From: Oscillospiraceae bacterium
Lineage (GTDB): Bacteria > Bacillota > Clostridia > Oscillospirales > Oscillospiraceae
Length of the DNA stretch: 64,000 nt
Direction of reading: 5' to 3'
Assembly (NCBI GenBank): GCA_902778285.1
Contig: CACYXC010000004.1
Span: forward strand, 1-64,000
This document shows positions 59,410 to 64,000 of the stretch, piece after piece. The notes below the pieces were generated by a model that was not told where the DNA came from, did no database searches, and saw nothing but the letters and a program-made list of their open reading frames with translations. The translations under genes were made by a program, and so were the position numbers. Within the stretch, counting starts at the first letter, position 1; every line of letters starts with the position of its first letter.

Positions 59410-60016
59410 GGCGTTCTCCTTTCAGAAGCTGGAGAAAAGGGATGAACAGGCCGCCGATGCTGTTGCCGAGCACGACCAGCAGCAGGAACAGCAGAGCCCG
59501 CGGCCGGAAGACGGTCCCGGCGAGCGAAAAGTAAAACATGTCGGCGATGGAGTGCTCAAAGCCGGAGAGAACGAAGACCGGGATGCAGAATAGGATGCCG
59601 ATCACCGTCTTCTTCTCCCGAAAGGTCCACACGGCCACGTACATCAGCAGACCGCAGAAGCAGCCGCGCAGCAGCGTCTGCAGCGGAAGCTGCGTCAGGC
59701 GCTTTTCACAGGCGGCGAGAGCGGCGTCCCGCAGCTGCGGCAGGGCGGCCGCGATCAGCAGGCCGAAGAGCAGCGTGCCGAGGAAATTGCCCAGCAGTCC
59801 CGTGAAGGTCATCTTCAGCGCCGCGGCGCTGTGGTCGGCGAGGAGAAAGCCGACCTTGCCGGTGTAGAGGTTAAAGCCGAACCAGCAGATGGCGAGCAGC
59901 GCGATGCAGAACAGCAGCGCGCCGAGATAGCGGTTGTCGCAGGAGAGCAGCACCGTGCCGCCGATGGAGACCATGCAGCCGGCAAGGACGCCGTCAATGA
60001 GCCAGCTTCTCAGCAT
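59402..60016 (-). CDS. Formate/nitrite transporter-family protein, short form
   Basis: A 204-residue membrane protein with six predicted segments (about 8-28, 33-52, 67-92, 110-130, 138-155, 170-193). TGLLGNFLGTLLFG near residue 72 and LSGFEHSIADMFYF near 152 match the FNT (FocA/NirC) fold, but the protein is shorter than the usual ~260-290 residues. It overlaps purM by seven bases and purN by eight. Formate import (or export) is inferred from family and from its place in an operon that also carries formate-THF ligase; nitrite, hydrosulfide or lactate are alternative FNT substrates. Confidence 0.8.
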   Translation of the reverse strand: MLRSWLIDGVLAGCMVSIGGTVLLSCDNRYLGALLFCIALLAICWFGFNLYTGKVGFLLADHSAAALKMTFTGLLGNFLGTLLFGLLIAAALPQLRDAALAACEKRLTQLPLQTLLRGCFCGLLMYVAVWTFREKKTVIGILFCIPVFVLSGFEHSIADMFYFSLAGTVFRPRALLFLLLVVLGNSIGGLFIPFLQLLKGERHG

Positions 60017-61047
60017 AGAACGATCCTCTCCTCCCCCTCGACGATCTCGCCGATCAGATAGGCCTCCACGCCGCGGCCGCAGAGCGCGTCCATCGCCTGA
60101 TCGACAAAATCGCGCGCGACGATCAGGCTCATGCCGACGCCCATGTTGAAGGTGTTGTACATGTCGCGCTCGGGGATGCCCCCCGTTTTCTGAATCAGAT
60201 CGAAGATCGGAGGCGTCCTGATCGCGGCCTTCTCGATCTTCGCGCAGAGACCCTGCGGTACGGAGCGGGGGATGTTTTCATAGAAGCCGCCGCCGGTGAT
60301 ATGGCCGATGCCGTGGATCTTCGCAAGCTCCAGCGCCGCGACGACAGGCTTGACATAGATGCGCGTGGGCGTGAGCAGCGCCTCGCCCAGCGTTTTGCCG
60401 AGTTCGGGAACTTCCTTCCCAAGATCGACGTGCTCGACATCGAAGACCTTGCGCACAAGAGAGTAGCCGTTCGAGTGGATGCCGCTGGAGGGGAGAGCGA
60501 TGATGACGTCGCCGGGCCGCATGCAGTTCGTGTCGATGATCTTCGCTTTGTCGACAATACCGACAGAAAAGCCCGCAAGGTCATAGTCCTCCGGCTGCAT
60601 GGTGCCGGGGTGCTCGGCGGTCTCGCCCCCGATCAGGGCGCAGCCCGCCTGCACGCAGCCCTCGGCCACACCGGAGACCAGCGCGGCGACTTTCTCCGGC
60701 TCGTTTCTGCCGATGGCGATGTAATCGAGGAAAAACAGAGGCTTTGCGCCGCAGCAGATGATGTCGTTGACGCACATGGCCACGCAGTCGATGCCCACGG
60801 TATCGTGCCTGTCCATGAGCTGGGCGATGCGCTGCTTGGTGCCGACGCCGTCGGTGCCGGAGACCAGCACCGGCTCCTCGAGACGGGAGAGGTCCGGCGC
60901 GAACAGCCCGCCGAAGCCGCCGATCCCGGAGACGACGCCGGGGATGAAGGTGCGCTCCACGTGCTCCTTCATCAGGCGGACACCCTCGTAGCCGGCCTCG
61001 ATGTTGACGCCGGCCGCGGCGTACGATGCGGAATGGGAGTTTTCCAT
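60010..61047 (-). CDS. purM: Phosphoribosylformylglycinamidine cyclo-ligase (AIR synthetase)
   Basis: A 345-residue enzyme. Motifs: ASYAAAGVNIEAGYEGVRLM at the N-terminus, GGFGGLFAPDL near residue 43, LVSGTDGVGTKQRIA near 62, GIDCVAMCVNDIICCGAKPL near 85, ALIGGETAEHPG near 137, LPSSGIHSNGYSLVRKV near 185 and HITGGGFYENIPR near 253. ATG 61047 has AAAGGAATAAG upstream. A 174-base non-coding gap with a repeat separates it from purF. Confidence 0.96.
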   Translation of the reverse strand: MENSHSASYAAAGVNIEAGYEGVRLMKEHVERTFIPGVVSGIGGFGGLFAPDLSRLEEPVLVSGTDGVGTKQRIAQLMDRHDTVGIDCVAMCVNDIICCGAKPLFFLDYIAIGRNEPEKVAALVSGVAEGCVQAGCALIGGETAEHPGTMQPEDYDLAGFSVGIVDKAKIIDTNCMRPGDVIIALPSSGIHSNGYSLVRKVFDVEHVDLGKEVPELGKTLGEALLTPTRIYVKPVVAALELAKIHGIGHITGGGFYENIPRSVPQGLCAKIEKAAIRTPPIFDLIQKTGGIPERDMYNTFNMGVGMSLIVARDFVDQAMDALCGRGVEAYLIGEIVEGEERIVLC

Positions 61048-61115
61048 AGCTTATTCCTTTCGTGCTGATTGCGAAAGTTAAAAACGAGTTTCCTTATACC
61101 ATCCGTTTCCCTCTT

Positions 61116-61222
61116 CAAACTCGAAGCTGTACGCTTCGCGTTTGGTAAGGAAGAAGGAGGGAGCAAAACGCAGTTTTCGCCATGCTTGGCGGAAACGGAG
61201 TGTCGCGAGCTTCTTCTGACGC
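61116..61222. repeat. Intergenic hairpin-bearing repeat, copy B
   Basis: A 12-position stem with one mismatch (61116-61127 with 61133-61144) is followed by a 76-base block (61147-61222) with the same start (AAGGAAGAAGGAGGGAGC) and end (GAGCTTCTTCTGACGC) as copy A at 56833-56916. The stem has different base pairs from copy A, which suggests that structure is conserved. The block runs into the last base of purF's stop codon. Confidence 0.7.
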
Positions 61223-62646
61223 TATTCTTTTCCGTTCCAGCAGTAGGTGCAGATTTTGTCGCGGTCGATGCCGATGGCCTCCAAAAGCCCGTCGAGGGAC
61301 TGATAGCCCAGCGAATCGAAGCCCAGCTTGTCGCAGATCGCGTGCAGCAGGCACTGCCCGCGCTCGGTCGAGGCGTCTGCGTATTCGTCGAGATGCTCGC
61401 TGCCCTCCTCGCCCTCGAGCTCGCGGATGGTGCGGCGGGCGATCAGGTCCATGTCGGAGTTGTTGCGGGAAAAATTCAAATACTTGCAGGCGTACATGAT
61501 GGGCGGGCAGGCGGAGCGCATGTGCACCTCGGCCGCGCCGGACTCGTACAGGAATTCCACCGTGCTCTGCAGCTGTGTGCCGCGGACGATGGAGTCGTCC
61601 ACGAAGAGGAGCTTTTTGCCCTCGATGAGCTCGGGCACGGGGATCTGCTTCATCTTGGCGACCTGGTCTCGCATGGCCTGATTGGAGGGCATGAAGGAGC
61701 GGGGCCAGGTGGGCGTGTATTTGACGAAGGGCCGGGCAAAGGGCTTGCCGCTGCGGTTGGCGTAGCCGATGGCGTGGGGCACGCCGGAGTCTGGCACGCC
61801 GGCCACATAGTCCACCTTCGGCAGGCTGCCGCGCTTCATCTCGTCGCGCGCCATGATCTCGCCGTTGCGGCAGCGCATGATCTCCACATTGACGCCCTCG
61901 TAGTTGGAGTTGGGATAGCCGTAATAGGTCCAGAGGAAGGCGCAGATCTTCATGTCCTTCCCGGCGGGAGAGAGGGTTTCGCAGCCGTCGGCCGTGATGC
62001 GCACGATCTCCGCGGGCCCCAGCTCGTAGATGTTATGATAGCCTAATTTCTGATAGGCGAAGGACTCGAAGGAGACGCAGCAGCCGTCGGCGTCCTTGCC
62101 CACCAGCACGGGCAGGCGCCCGTAGCGGTCGCGGGCGGCGATGATCTCGCCGTTATTCGTCATGAGGAGGATGGTCATGGAGCCGTCGATGAGCGCCTGC
62201 GCGTGGCGGATGCCCTCGGCCAGATCCTCCGCCTCGTTGATCAGGGCGGCGACCAGCTCCGTGCTGTTGACGCGGCCGGAGCCCATGGCCATGAACTGAT
62301 GTCCGTGGTCGGAAAAATAGGTCTCCACCAGCGACTCGGCGTTGTTGATCTGTCCGACGGTCGTAATGGCATAGAGCCCCAGATGGGAGCGCACCAGCAG
62401 CGGCTGCGGGTCGGAATCGCTGATGCAGCCGATGCCGATGTTGCCGGCAAAGTCCTCCAGATCCTTTTCAAAGCGGGTACGGAAGGGCGTGTTGGCGATG
62501 GAGTGAATCTCCCGGTGACAGCGGCCATCGGGACTCCAGATCGCCATGCCGGCGTTCCGGGTGCCTAAATGGCTGTGGTAGTCCGTTCCGAAAAACACGT
62601 CCAGCACCACATCGCGGTGCGAGACCGCGCCGAAGAATCCGCCCAT
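61222..62646 (-). CDS. purF: Amidophosphoribosyltransferase-like protein lacking the N-terminal Cys
   Basis: A 474-residue PurF homologue. The N-terminus reads [12 protein letters not shown]; canonical PurF has Cys directly after Met (MCGI/VFG), and that Cys is the Ntn glutaminase nucleophile. The rest of the glutaminase fold is present (YHSHLGTRNAGMA, SHLGLYAITTVGQINN, SGRVNSTELVAAL), as is the phosphoribosyltransferase part with PRPP loop LLFVDDSIVRGTQLQST near residue 358 and DSGVPHAIGYANRSGKPF near 298. Cysteines C466 and C469 (ICTYCW) at the C-terminus match Fe-S ligands of Bacillus-type PurF. It may use free ammonia or another nucleophile. The start overlaps the purC stop by one base (TAATG). 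Confidence 0.88.
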   Translation of the reverse strand: MGGFFGAVSHRDVVLDVFFGTDYHSHLGTRNAGMAIWSPDGRCHREIHSIANTPFRTRFEKDLEDFAGNIGIGCISDSDPQPLLVRSHLGLYAITTVGQINNAESLVETYFSDHGHQFMAMGSGRVNSTELVAALINEAEDLAEGIRHAQALIDGSMTILLMTNNGEIIAARDRYGRLPVLVGKDADGCCVSFESFAYQKLGYHNIYELGPAEIVRITADGCETLSPAGKDMKICAFLWTYYGYPNSNYEGVNVEIMRCRNGEIMARDEMKRGSLPKVDYVAGVPDSGVPHAIGYANRSGKPFARPFVKYTPTWPRSFMPSNQAMRDQVAKMKQIPVPELIEGKKLLFVDDSIVRGTQLQSTVEFLYESGAAEVHMRSACPPIMYACKYLNFSRNNSDMDLIARRTIRELEGEEGSEHLDEYADASTERGQCLLHAICDKLGFDSLGYQSLDGLLEAIGIDRDKICTYCWNGKE

Positions 62647-63332
62647 TATGCGAAGAACAGTTCGGACAGGGTCATCGGATCGATGTACTTGCCGTCCTTG
62701 TACACGCGCATGTTGCCGGAGGCGATCTCGTCGATGAGCATAACCTTGCCGTCGGCGTCGTAGCCGTACTCAAACTTGATGTCATACAGAACAAGGCCGC
62801 GGCTCTTCATCTCGTCGGCGACGATCTGGGTGATCTTCTGGGTCATGTCCTTGATCTCGTCATACTGCTCGGCAGTCATCACGCCGAGAACGATCAGGCC
62901 GTCCTTCGTCACGAGAGGGTCGCCCTTGGCGTCGTTTTTGAAGGTCATCTCCACGTAGGCGGGCAGGTCGGCGCCCTCCTCGACGTAGTCGCTGTAGCGG
63001 CGGAAGAAGGAGCCCACCGCTTTGTGGCGGCAGATGACCTCGAGACCCTTGCCGAAGACCTTGGCGGGGAGCACTTCCATCGTGGTCTCCTTCAGGTCGG
63101 CGGAGACAAAGTGGGTGCGGATGCCGGCGGCGTTGATCTTCTCGAAGAAGTAGATGGACATGCGCAGGTTCACATCGCCCACGCCGTCGATGGTCAGGCC
63201 GACGGTGTTTTCGCCGGGATCGAAGACGCCGTCCTTGCCGGTGCAGTCGTCTTTGAACTTGAGGAGGTAGTTGCCGTTTTCAAGGGCGTAAACATTCTTG
63301 GTCTTTCCGGTGTAAACAAGCTTCTTTTCCAT
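62646..63332 (-). CDS. purC: SAICAR synthetase
   Basis: A 228-residue enzyme that joins aspartate to CAIR. Motifs: [20 protein letters not shown] at the N-terminus, KDDCTGKDG near residue 29, [20 protein letters not shown] near 98, [15 protein letters not shown] near 129, [20 protein letters not shown] near 190 and [13 protein letters not shown] 63332 (MEKKLVYTG) has AAAGGAG upstream; the longer frame has no support. Confidence 0.96.
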   Translation of the reverse strand: MEKKLVYTGKTKNVYALENGNYLLKFKDDCTGKDGVFDPGENTVGLTIDGVGDVNLRMSIYFFEKINAAGIRTHFVSADLKETTMEVLPAKVFGKGLEVICRHKAVGSFFRRYSDYVEEGADLPAYVEMTFKNDAKGDPLVTKDGLIVLGVMTAEQYDEIKDMTQKITQIVADEMKSRGLVLYDIKFEYGYDADGKVMLIDEIASGNMRVYKDGKYIDPMTLSELFFA

Positions 63333-63374
63333 GGTTTTCTGCTCCTTTAAAATAGAATAAACAAATTCATTTCC

Positions 63375-63420
63375 GGCTCCCCTGTGCAAGGGGAGCCCCG
63401 GCGAAGCGGGTGAGGGGCTG
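63375..63420. repeat. GC-rich hairpin repeat between purE and purC
   Basis: GGCTCCCCT (63375-63383) pairs with AGGGGAGCC (63389-63397), followed by CCGGCGAAGCGGGTGAGGGG. Blocks of this composition are dispersed between genes in many gut Clostridia and often give false ORFs. No U tract on the minus strand. Confidence 0.55.
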
Positions 63421-63430
63421 CGCGATGTTC

Positions 63431-63919
63431 TTACAGTCTCTCGGCGATCCCCGCATCCTTTGCGAGGACGGCCTCGGTATCGGCGGCGCGTCTGGCGGCG
63501 AGGCGTTCCGCCAGGGAAGCATCCTCCACCGCGAGGATCTGGGCGGCGAGCAGCGCGGCGTTAGCGCCGCCGTTGACGCCGACTGTGGCAACGGGGATGC
63601 CGGAGGGCATCTGTACGGTACTCAGCAGCGCGTCCAGCCCCTCCAGCGCGGGCCCCTTGCAGGGGATGCCGATCACGGGCAGGGTGGTGTTTGCGGCGAT
63701 GGCGCCGGCCAGATGCGCCGCCATGCCGGCCGCGGCGATCAGCACGCCGAAGCCGTTTTCCCGCGCGCCGGCTGCGAAATCATGGGCCTGCGCCGGGGTG
63801 CGGTGGGCGGAATAGACGTGCACTTCAAAGGGGATCTCCAATTCTTTGAGAATGCTGGTGGCTTTCTGGATCACGGGCAGGTCGCTGTCGCTGCCCATAA
63901 CGATCCCAACTTTTTTCAT
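63431..63919 (-). CDS. purE: 5-(carboxyamino)imidazole ribonucleotide mutase
   Basis: A 162-residue class I PurE with [17 protein letters not shown] at the N-terminus, [17 protein letters not shown] near residue 34, [20 protein letters not shown] near 60 and [15 protein letters not shown] near 80. It normally acts after PurK, which is not in the window. GGAGGAA precedes ATG 63919. It is the first gene of the purine operon as visible here. Confidence 0.95.
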   Translation of the reverse strand: MKKVGIVMGSDSDLPVIQKATSILKELEIPFEVHVYSAHRTPAQAHDFAAGARENGFGVLIAAAGMAAHLAGAIAANTTLPVIGIPCKGPALEGLDALLSTVQMPSGIPVATVGVNGGANAALLAAQILAVEDASLAERLAARRAADTEAVLAKDAGIAERL

Positions 63920-63930
63920 GGCGTTCCTCC

Positions 63931-63974
63931 GAAAAAAGCAATAGGGCGCACCAAGGCATTGCCTTTGTGCGCCC
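63931..63974 (-). terminator. Hairpin with U tract in the leader of purE (possible attenuator)
   Basis: On the minus strand GGGCGCAC-x-AAGGC (63974-63961) pairs with GCCTT-x-GTGCGCCC (63957-63944), one mismatch, loop of three, followed by TATTGCTTTTTTC. It ends about 10 bases before the purE ribosome binding site, so it either terminates an upstream gene or acts as a leader attenuator for the purine operon. Confidence 0.7.
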
Positions 63975-64000
63975 AGACGGTCGGCATTTCAGATCTCCCG

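Noticed and set aside
63975..64000. Canonical purine (G-box) riboswitch at the right edge
   Set aside because: The visible bases lack the conserved TCTACC and CTGACTAC-type segments; only CGGGAG is shared, which is not enough.

Overview
The window looks like chromosomal DNA of a low-to-mid GC, spore-forming member of the Clostridia, most likely an Oscillospiraceae/Ruminococcaceae-type gut bacterium. The evidence is: a fused capsule co-polymerase/tyrosine kinase with a CpsB-type phosphatase, TagD/TagF-like teichoic-acid enzymes, a C-terminal fragment of an alpha/beta small acid-soluble spore protein, a single-chain PurL, an archaeal-type IMP cyclohydrolase, and strong AGGAGG-like ribosome binding sites. 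The assignment rests on protein style only; no rRNA or tRNA gene was recognised.

Region 1 (about 1-43,560, plus strand) is a very large surface-polysaccharide locus. It opens with the tail of a nucleotidyltransferase gene and a terminator. An ABC exporter with its own promoter follows, then a PHP-type phosphatase (CpsB), a membrane-anchored extracellular protein and two tandem fused Wzz/BY-kinases. After that come about 16 glycosyltransferases or related transferases (GT2, GT4, GT8, GT32, Stealth), an EpsG-like polymerase, two LicD proteins, an acyltransferase, WecB, an ABC polysaccharide exporter (Wzm/Wzt with a carbohydrate-binding C-terminus), polysaccharide pyruvyltransferases paired with FrhB-like Fe-S proteins (once as two genes, once fused), two TagD-like cytidylyltransferases, a CDP-glycerol-type polymerase, a complete CMP-Kdo pathway (kdsB, kdsA, kdsD, kdsC) and RmlA. 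GC-rich and AT-rich patches alternate, and several breakpoints fall inside genes, so the locus looks like a recombination mosaic. No initiating phosphoglycosyltransferase and no Wzx flippase is visible.

Region 2 (about 43,560-49,950) is accessory DNA. A leftward unit carries only tail-tip/tail-fibre phage genes and has its own consensus promoter, a LexA-like palindrome and a terminator hairpin. To its right lie a fragment of a cell-wall-binding lysin, a frameshifted stub of degV, an array of adjoining perfect hairpins, a large serine recombinase with a small partner gene, a spore-protein fragment, and two intergenic palindromic elements. One of these contains six hairpins in a row inside an outer inverted repeat.

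Region 3 (about 49,950-64,000, minus strand) is a purine biosynthesis operon read right to left: purE, purC, purF, purM, a short formate/nitrite-type transporter, purN, a PurO-type IMP cyclohydrolase, a stand-alone AICAR transformylase, purD, purL and fhs. The formate transporter and formate-THF ligase would supply the 10-formyl-THF used by PurN and the AICAR transformylase. PurF lacks the catalytic Cys that normally follows Met1. A hairpin with a U tract precedes purE, and two related hairpin-bearing repeats lie in the operon's non-coding gaps.
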